Source: Hippophae tibetana
Lineage: Eukaryota > Streptophyta > Magnoliopsida > Rosales > Elaeagnaceae
Assembly (NCBI GenBank): GCA_037013495.1
Contig: CM072801.1
Coordinates: forward strand, 111,793,816 to 111,857,815
Direction: 5' to 3'
Length of the DNA: 64,000 nt
Shown here: piece after piece, positions 1-14,400 of the stretch
Position numbering within the stretch: position 1 is the stretch's first letter
Layout of the letters: the number at the start of each line of letters is the position of its first letter
Notes under the pieces: generated by a model
Seen by the model: only the letters and a program-made list of their open reading frames with translations
The model's database searches: none
What the model was told of the DNA's origin: nothing
Translations under genes and position numbers: made by a program

Positions 1-779
1 TATATATTTCCCCACTTTTGTCAACCCAAATTTCATGGTTCATACTACATAATGATGTCTTAAACTTTGCTCGCAACTTATTTCGTTGTAATCTCTTCTT
101 GATCTTTAGGATTTCAATTAGTTCATCTTAGCCATATTCTTAGTAATTCAATATTTCTTATTCTTTTGAGTTTCAGTGTTCTTAGGTTGTCCGCAAAAGA
201 GATTCGCATCGTTTGGGATCATAGCCTTGGTTGCTAAAAATAGTGTATCTATCTTCACATATCTATTTTTTGAATTTTAGATTTAAAACTTTTTGTTCTT
301 TGGAGGTTTTCTCCTCTCTTAAGTCACAAATTCCAAAAAGGGAAAGAAATTGTGTCCTTAAAGTCTTGTCGTTTATTTCAATTTTGTTGACGGTGTTTTC
401 CACTTTGGATTTCATATCTTATTTTTCTTTAAAATCTCGTTATCTTTTACTTTTCTTTGTTTTATGTGTTCCACCTTTCTTTATTCTTGAGAAAAACAAG
501 AGAGCTAATACAGTTCACAGTGTAAAAACAAAAAGAAGTTATTAATTGGGGTTGTAACTTAAAACTTTTATAACTTTTAATTTGTGCATCGAATTGAGTA
601 CTATAATATATGAAATCTGAAGCTCGTTCTGATACCTAACAATGCAACGTAGCAATAGTATATTTCCCCACTTTTGTCAACCCAAATTTCATGGTTCATA
701 CTACATAATGATGTCTTAAACTTTGCTCGCACCTTATTTCGTTGTAATCTTTTCTTCCTCTTTAGGATTTAAATTTGTT

Positions 780-3700
780 CATCTTAGCCATATTCTTAGT
801 AATTCAATCTTTCTTATTATTTTAAGGTCTAGGGTTCTTAGGTTATCCGCAAAAAGAATTCGCAGCGTTTGGGATCATAGCCTTGGTTGCTAAAAATAGT
901 GTATCTATCTTCACATATCTATTTTTTGAATTTTAGATTTAAAACTTTTTGTTATTTGGAGGTTTTCTCCTCTCTTAAGTCACAAATTCCAAAAAGAGAA
1001 AGAAATGTTGTCCTTAAAGTCTTGTCGTTTATTTCAATTTTATGGACATTGTTTTCCACTTTGGATTTCATATCTTATTTTTCTTTAAAATCTCGTTATC
1101 TTTTACTTTTCTTTGTTTATGCGTTCCACCTTTCTTTCCTCTTGAAAAAAACAAGAGAGCTAATGCAATTCATAGTGTAAAAACAAAACGAAGGTATTAA
1201 TTGGGGTTGTAACTTGAAACTGTTATAACTTTTAATTTGTGCATCGAAATGAGTACTATAACATATGAAATCTAAAGCTCATTTCGAAACCAAAAAAATC
1301 AACGTAGCAATAGTATATTTCCCCACTTTTGTCAACCCAAATTTAATGGTTCATACTACATAATGATGTCTTAAAATTTCGTCGCACCTTATTTCGTTGT
1401 AATCTATTCTTGCTCTTTAGGATTTCAATTTGTTCATCTTAGCCATATTCTTAGTAATTCAATCTTTCTTATTATTTTGAGGTCTTGGGTTCCTAGGTTA
1501 TCCGCAAAAAGGTTCGCATTGTTTGGGATCATAGCCTTGGTTGCTAAAAATAGTGTATCTATCTTCACATATCTATTTTTTGAATTTTAGATTTAAAACT
1601 TTTTGTTCTTTGGAGGTTTTCTCCTCTCTTAAGTCACAAATTCAAAAAAGAGAAAGAAATTGTGTCCTTAAAGTCTTGTCGTTTATTTCAATTTTGTTGA
1701 CATTGTTTTCCACTTTGGATTTCATATCTTATTATTCTTTAAAATCTCGTTATCTTTTACTTTTCTTTGTTTTATGTGTTCCACCTTTCTTTCTTCTTGA
1801 GAAAAACAAGAGAGCTAATACAGTTCATAGTGTAAAAACAAAACGAAGTTATTAATTGGGGTTGTAACTTGAAACTGTTATAACTTTTAATTTGTGCATC
1901 GAAATGAGTACTATAACATATCAAATATAAAGCTCTTTTCGAAACCAAAAAAAGCAACGTAGCAATAATATATTTCCCCACTTTTGTCAACCCACATTTA
2001 ATGGTTCATACTACAAAATGATGTCTTAAACTTTCGTCGCACCTTATTTCGTTGTAATCTCTTCTTGCTTTTTAGGATTTCAATTTGTTCATCTTAGGCA
2101 TATTCTTAGTAATTCAATCTTTCTTATTCCTTTGAGTTTCAGTGTTCTTAGGTTGTCCGCAAAAGGGATTCGCATCGTTTGGCGTCATAACCTTGGTTGC
2201 TGAAAATAGTGTATCTACCTTCACATATTTATTTTTTGAATTTTAGATTTGAAAAATTTTGTGCTTTGAAGGTTTTCTCCTCTCTTAAGTCACAAATTAA
2301 AAAAAGGGAATGAAATTGTGTCCTTAAAGTCTTGTCTTTTATTTCACTTTTGTTGACATTTTGTTCCACTTTGGATTTCATTTCTTATTTTTCTTTAAAA
2401 TCTCATTATCTTTTACTTTTCCTTGTTTTATGTGTTCCACCTTTCTTTCTTCTTGATAAAAACAAGAGAGCTAATACAGTTGACAGTGTAAAAACAAAAA
2501 GAAGGTATTAATTGGGGGTGTAACTTAAAACTGTTATAACTTTTAATTTGTGCATCAAGATGACTACTATAATATATCAAATCTGAAGCTCGTTCCGATA
2601 CCTAAAAATGCACCGTAGCAATAGTATATTTCCCCACTTTTTTCAACCCAAATTTCATGGTTCATACTATATAATGATGTCTTAAAATTTGGTCGCACCT
2701 TATTGGGTTGTAATCTGTTCTTCCTCTTTAGGATTTCAGTTCATCTTAGCCATATACTTAGTAATTCAATCTTTCTTATTATTTTGAGTTCCAGGGTTCT
2801 TAGGTTATCCTCAAAAAGGATTCGCATCATTTGGAATCATAGCCTTGGTTGCTAAAAATAGTGTATCTATCTTCACGTATCTATTTTTTGAATTTTAGAT
2901 TTAAAAAATTTTGGTCTTTGGAGGTTTTCTCCTCTCTTAAGACACAAATTCCAAAAAGAGAAAGAAATTGTGTCCTTAAAGTCTTGTCGTTTATTTCAAT
3001 TTTGTTGACATTGTTTTCCAATTTGGATTTCATATCTTATTTTTCTTTAAAATCTCGTTATCTTTTACTTTCTTTGTTTTATGTGTTCCACCTTTCTTTC
3101 TTCTTTAGAAAAACAAGAGAGCTAATACAGTTCACAGTGTAAAAACAAAAAGAAGGTATTAATTGGGGTTGTAACTTAAAACTGTTATAACTTTAAATTT
3201 GTGCATCGAAATGACTACTATAATATATCAAATCTGAAGCACGTTCCGATACCTAAAAACACACCATAGCAATAGTATATTTCTCCACTTTTGTCAACCC
3301 AAATTTCATGGTTCATACTATATTATGATATCTTAAAATTTGGTCGCACCTTATTTTGTTGTAGTCTGTTCTTGCTCTTTTGGAGTTCAATTTTTTCATC
3401 TTAGCCATATTCTTAGTAATTCAATATTTCTTATTCCTTTGAGTTCCAGGGTTCTTAGGTTGTCCTCAAAAGGGATTCGCATCATTTGGGATCATTGCCT
3501 TGGTTGCTATAAATAGTGTATCTATCTTCACATATCTATTTTTGTATTTTAGATTTAAAAAGTTTTGTGCTTTGCAAGTGTTCTCCTCTCTTAAGTCACA
3601 AATTCCAAAAAGGGAAAGAAATTGTGTCCTTAAAGTCTTGTCTTTTATTTCAATTTTGTTGACATTGTTTTCCACTTTGGATTTCATATCTTATTTTTCT

Positions 3701-6021
3701 TTAAAATCTCGTTATCTTTTAATTTTCTTTGTTTTATGTGTTCCACCTTTCTTTCTTCTTGAGAAAAACAAGAGAGGTAATACAGTTCACAGTGTAAAAA
3801 CGAAAATAAGTTATTAATTGGGGTTGTAACTTAAAACTTTTATAACTTTTAATTTGTGCATCGAATTGAGTACTATAATATATCAAATCTGAAGCTTGTT
3901 GTGATACCTAACAATGCAACGTAGCAATAGTATATTTCCCCACTTTTTTCAACCAAAATTTCATGGTTCATACTAAATAATGATGTCTTAAACATTGGTC
4001 GCACCTTATTTCGTTGTTATATGTTCTTGCTCTTTAGGATTTCAATTTGTTCTTCTTAGCAATATTCTTAGTAATTCAATATTTCTTATTCCTTTGAGTT
4101 TCAGTGTTCTTAGGTTGTCCGCAAAAGGGATTCGCATCGTTTGGGATCATAGCCTTGGTTGCTGAAAATAGTGTCTCTATCTTCACATATCTATTTTTTG
4201 AATTTTTGATTTAATAAACTTTTTGTTCTTTGGAGGTTTTCTCCTCTCTTAAGTCACAAATTAAAAAAAGAGAAAGAAATTGTGTCCTTAAAGTCTTGTC
4301 TTTTATTTCAATTTTTTTAACATTGTTTTCCACTTTGGATTTCATTTCCTATTTTTCTTTAAAATCTCGTTATCTTTTACTTTTCTTTGTTTTATGTGTT
4401 ACCCATTTTCTTTCTTCTTGAGAAAAACAAGAGACCTAATACAGTTCACAATATAAAAACAAAAAGAAGGTATTAATTAGGGTTGTAACTTAAAACTGTT
4501 ATAACTTTTAATTTGTGTATCGAAATGAGTACTATAACAAATCAAATCTGAAGCTCGTTCCGATTCCTAAAAACGCAACGTAGTAAATATATATTTCCCC
4601 ACTTTTGTCAACCCAAATTTCATGGTTCATACTACATAATGATGTCTTAAACTTTGCTCGCAACTTATTTCGTTGTAATCTCTTCTTGCTCTTTAGGATT
4701 TCAATTAGTTCATCTTAGCCATATTCTTAGTAATTCAATATTTCTTATTCTTTTGAGTTTCAGTGTTCTTAGGTTGTCCGCAAAAGAGATTCGCATCGTT
4801 TGGGATCATAGCCTTGGTTGCTAAAAATAGTGTATCTATCTTCACATATCTATTTTTTGAATTTTAGATTTAAAACTTTTTGTTCTTTGGAGGTTTTCTC
4901 CTCTCTTAAGTCACAAATTCCAAAAAGGGAAAGAAATTGTGTCCTTAAAGTCTTGTCGTTTATTTCAATTTTATTGACGGTGTTTTCCACTTTGGATTTC
5001 ATATCTTATTTTTCTTTAAAATCTCGTTATCTTTTACTTTTCTTTGTTTTATGTGTTCCACCTTTCTTTATTCTTGACAAAAACAAGAGAGCTAATACAG
5101 TTCACAGTGTAAAAACAAAAAGAAGTTATTAATTAGGGTTGTAACTTAAAACTTTTATAACTTTTAATTTGTGCATCGAAATGAGTACTATAACATATCA
5201 AATCTGAAGCTCGTTCCGATACCTAACAATGCAACGTAGCAATAGTATATTTCCCCAATTTTGTCAACCCAAATTTCATGGTTCATACTACATAATGATG
5301 TCTTAAACTTTGCTCGCAACTTATCTCGTTGTAATCTCTTCTTGCTCTTTAGGATTTCAATTAGTTCATCTTAGCCATATTCTTAGTAATTCAATATTTC
5401 TTATTCTTTTGAGTTTCAGTGTTCTTAGGTTGTCCGCAAAAGAGATTCGCATCGTTTGGGATCATAGCCTTGGTTGCTAAAAATAGTGTAACTATCTTCA
5501 CATATCTATTTTTTGAATTTTAGATTTAAAACTTTTTGTTCTTTGGAGGTTTTCTCCTCTCTTAAGTCACAAATTCCAAAAAGAGAAAGAAATGTTGTCC
5601 TTAAAGTCTTGTCGTTTATTTCAATTTTATGGACATTGTTTTCCACTTTGGATTTCATATCTTATTTTTCTTTAAAATCTCGTTATCTTTTACTTTTCTT
5701 TGTTTATGCGTTCCACCTTTCTTTCTTCTTGAGAAAAACAAGAGAGCTAATACAATTCATAGTGTAAAAACAAAACGAAGGTATTAATTGGGGTTGTAAC
5801 TTGAAACTGTTATAACTTTTAATTTGTGCATCGAAATGAGTACTATAACATATCAAATCTAAAGCTCGTTTCGAAACCAAAAAAATCAACGTAGCAATAG
5901 TATATTTCCCCACTTTTGTCAACCCAAATTTAATGGTTCATACTACATAATGATGTCTTAAAATTTCGTCGCACCTTATTTCGTTGTAATCTATTCTTGC
6001 TCTTTAGGATTTCAATTTGTT
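780..6021. repeat. Eight-monomer higher-order repeat, copy 1 (5242 bp)
   Basis: Monomers anchored at 887, 1541, 2197, 2849, 3504, 4159, 4818 and 5474 reappear in the same order 5242 bp downstream, which is 8 x 655.25. Private indels match one for one, for example the extra AATAAAC near 4214, the GTTACCCATTTTC variant near 4398 and the TATAAATAG variant at the 3504 anchor. I noticed only a handful of differences from copy 2, such as GGGGGTG versus GGGAGTG near 2517, CTTATCTCG versus CTTATTTCG near 5324 and AATGTTGTCC versus AATATTGTCC near 5592. The left edge is where the offset alignment begins to hold, near 780. The monomer anchored at 231 instead resembles the one at 4818. Confidence 0.9.
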
Positions 6022-9000
6022 CATCTTAGCCATATTCTTAGTAATTCAATCTTTCTTATTATTTTAAGGTCTAGGGTTCTTAGGTTATCCGCAAAAAGAA
6101 TTCGCATCGTTTGGGATCATAGCCTTGGTTGCTAAAAATAGTGTATCTATCTTCACATATCTATTTTTTGAATTTTAGATTTAAAACTTTTTGTTATTTG
6201 GAGGTTTTCTCCTCTCTTAAGTCACAAATTCCAAAAAGAGAAAGAAATGTTGTCCTTAAAGTCTTGTCGTTTATTTCAATTTTATGGACATTGTTTTCCA
6301 CTTTGGATTTCATATCTTATTTTTCTTTAAAATCTCGTTATCTTTTACTTTTCTTTGTTTATGCGTTCCACCTTTCTTTCCTCTTGAAAAAAACAAGAGA
6401 GCTAATGCAATTCATAGTGTAAAAACAAAACGAAGGTATTAATTGGGGTTGTAACTTGAAACTGTTATAACTTTTAATTTGTGCATCGAAATGAGTACTA
6501 TAACATATCAAATCTAAAGCTCATTTCGAAACCAAAAAAATCAACGTAGCAATAGTATATTTCCCCACTTTTGTCAACCCAAATTTAATGGTTCATACTA
6601 CATAATGATGTCTTAAAATTTCGTCGCACCTTATTTCGTTGTAATCTATTCTTGCTCTTTAGGATTTCAATTTGTTCATCTTAGCCATATTCTTAGTAAT
6701 TCAATCTTTCTTATTATTTTGAGGTCTTGGGTTCCTAGGTTATCCGCAAAAAGGTTCGCATTGTTTGGGATCATAGCCTTGGTTGCTAAAAATAGTGTAT
6801 CTATCTTCACATATCTATTTTTTGAATTTTAGATTTAAAACTTTTTGTTCTTTGGAGGTTTTCTCCTCTCTTAAGTCACAAATTCAAAAAAGAGAAAGAA
6901 ATTGTGTCCTTAAAGTCTTGTCGTTTATTTCAATTTTGTTGACATTGTTTTCCACTTTGGATTTCATATCTTATTATTCTTTAAAATCTCGTTATCTTTT
7001 ACTTTTCTTTGTTTTATGTGTTCCACCTTTCTTTCTTCTTGAGAAAAACAAGAGAGCTAATACAGTTCATAGTGTAAAAACAAAACGAAGTTATTAATTG
7101 GGGTTGTAACTTGAAACTGTTATAACTTTTAATTTGTGCATCGAAATGAGTACTATAACATATCAAATATAAAGCTCTTTTCGAAACCAAAAAAAGCAAC
7201 GTAGCAATAATATATTTCCCCACTTTTGTCAACCCACATTTAATGGTTCATACTACAAAATGATGTCTTAAACTTTCGTCGCACCTTATTTCGTTGTAAT
7301 CTCTTCTTGCTTTTTAGGATTTCAATTTGTTCATCTTAGGCATATTCTTAGTAATTCAATCTTTCTTATTCCTTTGAGTTTCAGTGTTCTTAGGTTGTCC
7401 GCAAAAGGGATTCGCATCGTTTGGCGTCATAACCTTGGTTGCTGAAAATAGTGTATCTACCTTCACATATTTATTTTTTGAATTTTAGATTTGAAAAATT
7501 TTGTGCTTTGAAGGTTTTCTCCTCTCTTAAGTCACAAATTAAAAAAAGGGAATGAAATTGTGTCCTTAAAGTCTTGTCTTTTATTTCACTTTTGTTGACA
7601 TTTTGTTCCACTTTGGATTTCATTTCTTATTTTTCTTTAAAATCTCATTATCTTTTACTTTTCCTTGTTTTATGTGTTCCACCTTTCTTTCTTCTTGATA
7701 AAAACAAGAGAGCTAATACAGTTGACAGTGTAAAAACAAAAAGAAGGTATTAATTGGGAGTGTAACTTAAAACTGTTATAACTTTTAATTTGTGCATCAA
7801 GATGACTACTATAATATATCAAATCTGAAGCTCGTTCCGATACCTAAAAATGCACCGTAGCAATAGTATATTTCCCCACTTTTTTCAACCCAAATTTCAT
7901 GGTTCATACTATATAATGATGTCTTAAAATTTGGTCGCACCTTATTGGGTTGTAATCTGTTCTTCCTCTTTAGGATTTCAGTTCATCTTAGCCATATACT
8001 TAGTAATTCAATCTTTCTTATTATTTTGAGTTCCAGGGTTCTTAGGTTATCCTCAAAAAGGATTCGCATCATTTGGAATCATAGCCTTGGTTGCTAAAAA
8101 TAGTGTATCTATCTTCACGTATCTATTTTTTGAATTTTAGATTTAAAAAATTTTGGTCTTTGGAGGTTTTCTCCTCTCTTAAGACACAAATTCCAAAAAG
8201 AGAAAGAAATTGTGTCCTTAAAGTCTTGTCGTTTATTTCAATTTTGTTGACATTGTTTTCCAATTTGGATTTCATATCTTATTTTTCTTTAAAATCTCGT
8301 TATCTTTTACTTTCTTTGTTTTATGTGTTCCACCTTTCTTTCTTCTTTAGAAAAACAAGAGAGCTAATACAGTTCACAGTGTAAAAACAAAAAGAAGGTA
8401 TTAATTGGGGTTGTAACTTAAAACTGTTATAACTTTAAATTTGTGCATCGAAATGACTACTATAATATATCAAATCTGAAGCACGTTCCGATACCTAAAA
8501 ACACACCATAGCAATAGTATATTTCTCCACTTTTGTCAACCCAAATTTCATGGTTCATACTATATTATGATATCTTAAAATTTGGTCGCACCTTATTTTG
8601 TTGTAGTCTGTTCTTGCTCTTTTGGAGTTCAATTTTTTCATCTTAGCCATATTCTTAGTAATTCAATATTTCTTATTCCTTTGAGTTCCAGGGTTCTTAG
8701 GTTGTCCTCAAAAGGGATTCGCATCATTTGGGATCATTGCCTTGGTTGCTATAAATAGTGTATCTATCTTCACATATCTATTTTTGTATTTTAGATTTAA
8801 AAAGTTTTGTGCTTTGCAAGTGTTCTCCTCTCTTAAGTCACAAATTCCAAAAAGGGAAAGAAATTGTGTCCTTAAAGTCTTGTCTTTTATTTCAATTTTG
8901 TTGACATTGTTTTCCACTTTGGATTTCATATCTTATTTTTCTTTAAAATCTCGTTATCTTTTAATTTTCTTTGTTTTATGTGTTCCACCTTTCTTTCTTC

Positions 9001-11478
9001 TTGAGAAAAACAAGAGAGGTAATACAGTTCACAGTGTAAAAACGAAAATAAGTTATTAATTGGGGTTGTAACTTAAAACTTTTATAACTTTTAATTTGTG
9101 CATCGAATTGAGTACTATAATATATCAAATCTGAAGCTTGTTGTGATACCTAACAATGCAACGTAGCAATAGTATATTTCCCCACTTTTTTCAACCAAAA
9201 TTTCATGGTTCATACTAAATAATGATGTCTTAAACATTGGTCGCACCTTATTTCGTTGTTATATGTTCTTGCTCTTTAGGATTTCAATTTGTTCTTCTTA
9301 GCAATATTCTTAGTAATTCAATATTTCTTATTCCTTTGAGTTTCAGTGTTCTTAGGTTGTCCGCAAAAGGGATTCGCATCGTTTGGGATCATAGCCTTGG
9401 TTGCTGAAAATAGTGTCTCTATCTTCACATATCTATTTTTTGAATTTTTGATTTAATAAACTTTTTGTTCTTTGGAGGTTTTCTCCTCTCTTAAGTCACA
9501 AATTAAAAAAAGAGAAAGAAATTGTGTCCTTAAAGTCTTGTCTTTTATTTCAATTTTTTTAACATTGTTTTCCACTTTGGATTTCATTTCCTATTTTTCT
9601 TTAAAATCTCGTTATCTTTTACTTTTCTTTGTTTTATGTGTTACCCATTTTCTTTCTTCTTGAGAAAAACAAGAGACCTAATACAGTTCACAATATAAAA
9701 ACAAAAAGAAGGTATTAATTAGGGTTGTAACTTAAAACTGTTATAACTTTTAATTTGTGTATCGAAATGAGTACTATAACAAATCAAATCTGAAGCTCGT
9801 TCCGATTCCTAAAAACGCAACGTAGTAAATATATATTTCCCCACTTTTGTCAACCCAAATTTCATGGTTCATACTACATAATGATGTCTTAAACTTTGCT
9901 CGCAACTTATTTCGTTGTAATCTCTTCTTGCTCTTTAGGATTTCAATTAGTTCATCTTAGCCATATTCTTAGTAATTCAATATTTCTTATTCTTTTGAGT
10001 TTCAGTGTTCTTAGGTTGTCCGCAAAAGAGATTCGCATCGTTTGGGATCATAGCCTTGGTTGCTAAAAATAGTGTATCTATCTTCACATATCTATTTTTT
10101 GAATTTTAGATTTAAAACTTTTTGTTCTTTGGAGGTTTTCTCCTCTCTTAAGTCACAAATTCCAAAAAGGGAAAGAAATTGTGTCCTTAAAGTCTTGTCG
10201 TTTATTTCAATTTTATTGACGGTGTTTTCCACTTTGGATTTCATATCTTATTTTTCTTTAAAATCTCGTTATCTTTTACTTTTCTTTGTTTTATGTGTTC
10301 CACCTTTCTTTATTCTTGACAAAAACAAGAGAGCTAATACAGTTCACAGTGTAAAAACAAAAAGAAGTTATTAATTAGGGTTGTAACTTAAAACTTTTAT
10401 AACTTTTAATTTGTGCATCGAAATGAGTACTATAACATATCAAATCTGAAGCTCGTTCCGATACCTAACAATGCAACGTAGCAATAGTATATTTCCCCAA
10501 TTTTGTCAACCCAAATTTCATGGTTCATACTACATAATGATGTCTTAAACTTTGCTCGCAACTTATTTCGTTGTAATCTCTTCTTGCTCTTTAGGATTTC
10601 AATTAGTTCATCTTAGCCATATTCTTAGTAATTCAATATTTCTTATTCTTTTGAGTTTCAGTGTTCTTAGGTTGTCCGCAAAAGAGATTCGCATCGTTTG
10701 GGATCATAGCCTTGGTTGCTAAAAATAGTGTAACTATCTTCACATATCTATTTTTTGAATTTTAGATTTAAAACTTTTTGTTCTTTGGAGGTTTTCTCCT
10801 CTCTTAAGTCACAAATTCCAAAAAGAGAAAGAAATATTGTCCTTAAAGTCTTGTCGTTTATTTCAATTTTATGGACATTGTTTTCCACTTTGGATTTCAT
10901 ATCTTATTTTTCTTTAAAATCTCGTTATCTTTTACTTTTCTTTGTTTATGCGTTCCACCTTTCTTTCTTCTTGAGAAAAACAAGAGAGCTAATACAATTC
11001 ATAGTGTAAAAACAAAACGAAGGTATTAATTGGGGTTGTAACTTGAAACTGTTATAACTTTTAATTTGTGCATCGAAATGAGTACTATAACATATCAAAT
11101 CTAAAGCTCGTTTCGAAACCAAAAAAATCAACGTAGCAATAGTATATTTCCCCACTTTTGTCAACCCAAATTTAATGGTTCATACTACATAATGATGTCT
11201 TAAAATTTCGTCGCACCTTATTTCGTTGTAATCTATTCTTGCTCTTTAGGATTTCAATTTGTTCATCTTAGCCATATTCTTAGTAATTCAATCTTTCTTA
11301 TTATTTTAAGGTCTAGGGTTCTTAGGTTATCCGCAAAAAGAATTCGCATCGTTTGGGATCATAGCCTTGGTTGCTAAAAATAGTGTATCTATCTTCACAT
11401 ATCTATTTTTTGAATTTTAGATTTAAAACTTTTTGTTATTTGGAGGTTTTCTCCTCTCTTAAGTCACAAATTCCAAAA
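6022..11478. repeat. Eight-monomer higher-order repeat, copy 2 (5242 bp plus overrun)
   Basis: Anchors at 6129, 6783, 7439, 8091, 8746, 9401, 10060 and 10716 repeat copy 1 at a constant +5242 offset, directly abutting it. The match continues past one full period into the monomer anchored at 11371. It stops near 11479, where that monomer reads AAAAAGGGAAAG and AATGCAGTCC instead of AAAAAGAGAAAG and AATGTTGTCC. Near identity over 5.2 kb, alongside clearly diverged monomers inside each copy, shows the eight-monomer block was duplicated as a unit and recently. Confidence 0.9.
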
Positions 11479-14400
11479 AGGGAAAGAAATGCAGTCCTTA
11501 AAGTCGTGTCGTTTATTTCAATTTTGTTGACATTGTTTTCCACTTTGGATTTCATATCTTATTTTTCTTTAAAATCTCGTTATCTTTTACTTTTCTTTGT
11601 TTATGCGTTCCACCTTTCTTTCTTCTTGAGAAAAACAAGAGAGCTAATACAATTCATAGTGTAAAAACAAAACGAAGGTATTAATTGGGGTTGTAACTTA
11701 AAACTTTTTTAACTTTTAATTTGTGCATCGAAATGAGTACTATAACATATCAAATCTAAAGCTCGTTTCGAAACCAAAAAAATCAACGTACCAATAGTAT
11801 ATTTCCCCACTTTTGTCAACCCAAATTTAATGGTTCATACTAAATATTGATGTCTTAAACTTTATTCGCACCTTATTTCGTTGTAATCTCTTCTTGCTCT
11901 TTAGGATTTCAATTTGTTCATCTTAGGCATATTCTTAGTAATTCAATATTTCTTATTCTTTTGAGTTTCAGTGTTCTTAGGTTGTCCGCGAAAGGGATTC
12001 GCATCGTTTGGGATCATAGCCTTGGTTGCTAAAAATAGTGTATCTATCTTCACATATCTATTTTTTGAATTTTAGATTTACAACTTTTTGTTCTTTGGAG
12101 GTTTTCTCCTCTCTTAAGTCACAAATTCCAAAAAGAGAAAGAAATTGTGTCCTTAAAGTCTTGTCGTTTATTTCAATTTTGTTGACGGTGTTTTCCACTT
12201 TGGATTTCATATCTTATTTTTCTTTAAAATCTCATTATCTTTTACTTTTCTTTGTTTTATGTGTTACCCATTTTCTTTCTTCTTGAGAAAAACAAGAGAT
12301 CTAATACAGTTCACAATGTAAAAACAAAAAGAAGTTATTAATTGGGGTTGTAACTTAAAACTTTTATAACTTTTAATTTGTGCATCGAAATGAGTACTAT
12401 AACATATCAAATCTAAAGCTCGTTCCGATACCTAACAATGCAACGTAGCAATAGTATATTTCCCCACTTTTTTCAACCCAAATTTCATGGTTCATACTAC
12501 ATAATGATGTCTTAAACTTTGCTCGCACCTTATTTCGTTGTAATCTTTTCTTCCCCTTTAGGATTTCAATTTGTTCATCTTAGCCATATTCTTAGTAATT
12601 CAATCTTTCTTATTCCATTGAGTTCCAGTGTTCTTAGGTTATCCGCAAAAGGGATTCGCATCGTTTGGTAACATAACCTTGGTTTCTAAAAATGGTGTAT
12701 CTATCTTCACATATCTCTTTTTTTAATTTTATATTTAAAAAAATTTTGTGCTTTGAAGGTTTTCTCCTCTTTTAAGTCACAAATTAAAAAATAGAAATAA
12801 ATTGTGTCCTTAAAGTCTTGTCTGTTATTTCAATTTTGTTGACATTGTTTTCCACTTTGGATTTGATATCTTATTTTTCTTTAAAATCTTGTTATCTTTT
12901 AATTTTCTTTGTTTTATGTGTTCCACCTTTCTTTCTTCTTCAGAAAAACAAGAGAGCTAATATAGTTAACAGTGTAAAAACAAAAAGAAGGTATTAATTA
13001 GGGTTGTAACTTAAAAATGTTATAACTTTTAATTTGTACATCGAAATGACTACTATAATATATCAAATCTGAAGCTCGTTCCGATACCTAAAAACGCACC
13101 GTAGCCTTTGTATATTTCCCCCCTTTTTTCAACACAAATTTCATGGTTCATACTACATAATGATGTCTTAAACTTTGGTCGCACCTTATTTCGTTGTAAT
13201 CTATTCTTGCTCTTTAGGATTTCAATTTGTTCATCTTAGCCATATTCTTAGTAATTCAATCTTTCTTATTATTTTAAGGTCTAGGGTTCTTAGGTTATCC
13301 GCAAAAAGAATTCGCATCGTTTGGGATCATAGCCTTGGTTGCTAAAAATAGTGTATCTATCTTCACATATCTATTTTTTGAATTTTAGATTTAAAACTTT
13401 TTGTTCTTTGGAGGTTTTCTCCTCTCTTAAGTCACAAATTCCAAAAAGAGAAAGAAATGTTGTCCTTAAAGTCTTGTCATTTATTTCAATTTTGTTGACA
13501 TTGTTTTCCACTTTGGATTTCATATCTTATTTTTCTTTAAAATCTCATTATCTTTTACTTTTCTTTGTTTTATGCGTTCCACCATTCTTTCTTCTTGAGA
13601 AAAAGAAGAGATCTAATACAGTTCACAATGTAAAAACAAAAAGAAGTTATTAATTGGGGTTGTAACTTAAAACTTTTATAACTTTTAATTTGTGCATCGA
13701 AATGAGTACTATAACATATCAAATCTGAAGCTCGTTCCGATACCTAACAATGCAACGTAGCAATAGTATATTTCCCCAATTTTGTCAACCCAAATTTCAT
13801 GGTTCATACTACATAATGATGTCTTAAACTTTGTTCGCACCTTATTTCGTTGTAATCTTTTCTTCCTCTTTAGGATTTCAATTTGTTCATCTTAGCCATA
13901 TTCTTAGTAATTCAATCTTTCTTATTATTTTAAGGTCTAGGGTTCTTAGGTTATCCGCAAAAAGAATTCGCATCGTTTGGGATCATAGCCTTGGTTGCTA
14001 AAAATAGTGTATCTATCTTCACATATCTATTTTTTGAATTTTAGATTTAAAACTTTTTGTTCTTTGGATGTTTTCTCCTCTCTTAAGTCACAAATTCCAA
14101 AAAGAGAAAGAAATGTTGTCCTTAAAGTCTTGTCGTTTATTTCAATTTTATTGACATTGTTTTCCACTTTGGATTTCATATCTTATTTTTCTTTAAAATC
14201 TCGTTATCTTTTACTTTTCTTTGTTTATGCGTTCCACCTTTCTTTCTTCTTGAGAAAAACAAGAGAGCTAATACAATTCATAGTGTAAAAACAAAACGAA
14301 GGTATTAATTGGGGTTGTAACTTGAAACTGTTATAACTTTTAATTTGTGCATCGAAATGAGTACTATAACATATCAAATCTAAAGCTCGTTTCGAAACCA

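Noticed and set aside
231-545. Plus-strand frame of 85-105 codons repeated in most monomers as a hydrophobic protein
   Set aside because: Nearly all copies would start at TTG, not ATG. One-base indels (TTTTATGTG versus TTTATGCG) change the C-terminus between monomer types, and type-B monomers lose the frame. The pattern follows satellite copying, not protein constraint.
1206-1231. GTTGTAACTT...GTTATAACTT direct repeat in every monomer as an ancestral subunit
   Set aside because: Two similar decamers 16 bp apart in AT-rich DNA are weak evidence. I saw no extension into a longer subrepeat.
1270-1320. CENP-B-box-like or telomeric motif in the monomer
   Set aside because: The TTCCGATACC...CGCACCG block does not match the CENP-B box pattern, and TTTAGG occurs singly in CTCTTTAGGATTT, not in tandem.
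1772-1990. Minus-strand frame of about 72 codons repeated in many monomers
   Set aside because: It usually starts at TTG; only a few variants supply an ATG by chance. It overlaps the plus-strand frame in the same AT-rich satellite and is broken in many monomers.
3481-3540. TATAAATAG in the monomer at 3504 (and 8746) as a promoter
   Set aside because: It is a one-base variant of the usual CTAAAAATAG block, in only two recently duplicated monomers, with no other promoter feature.
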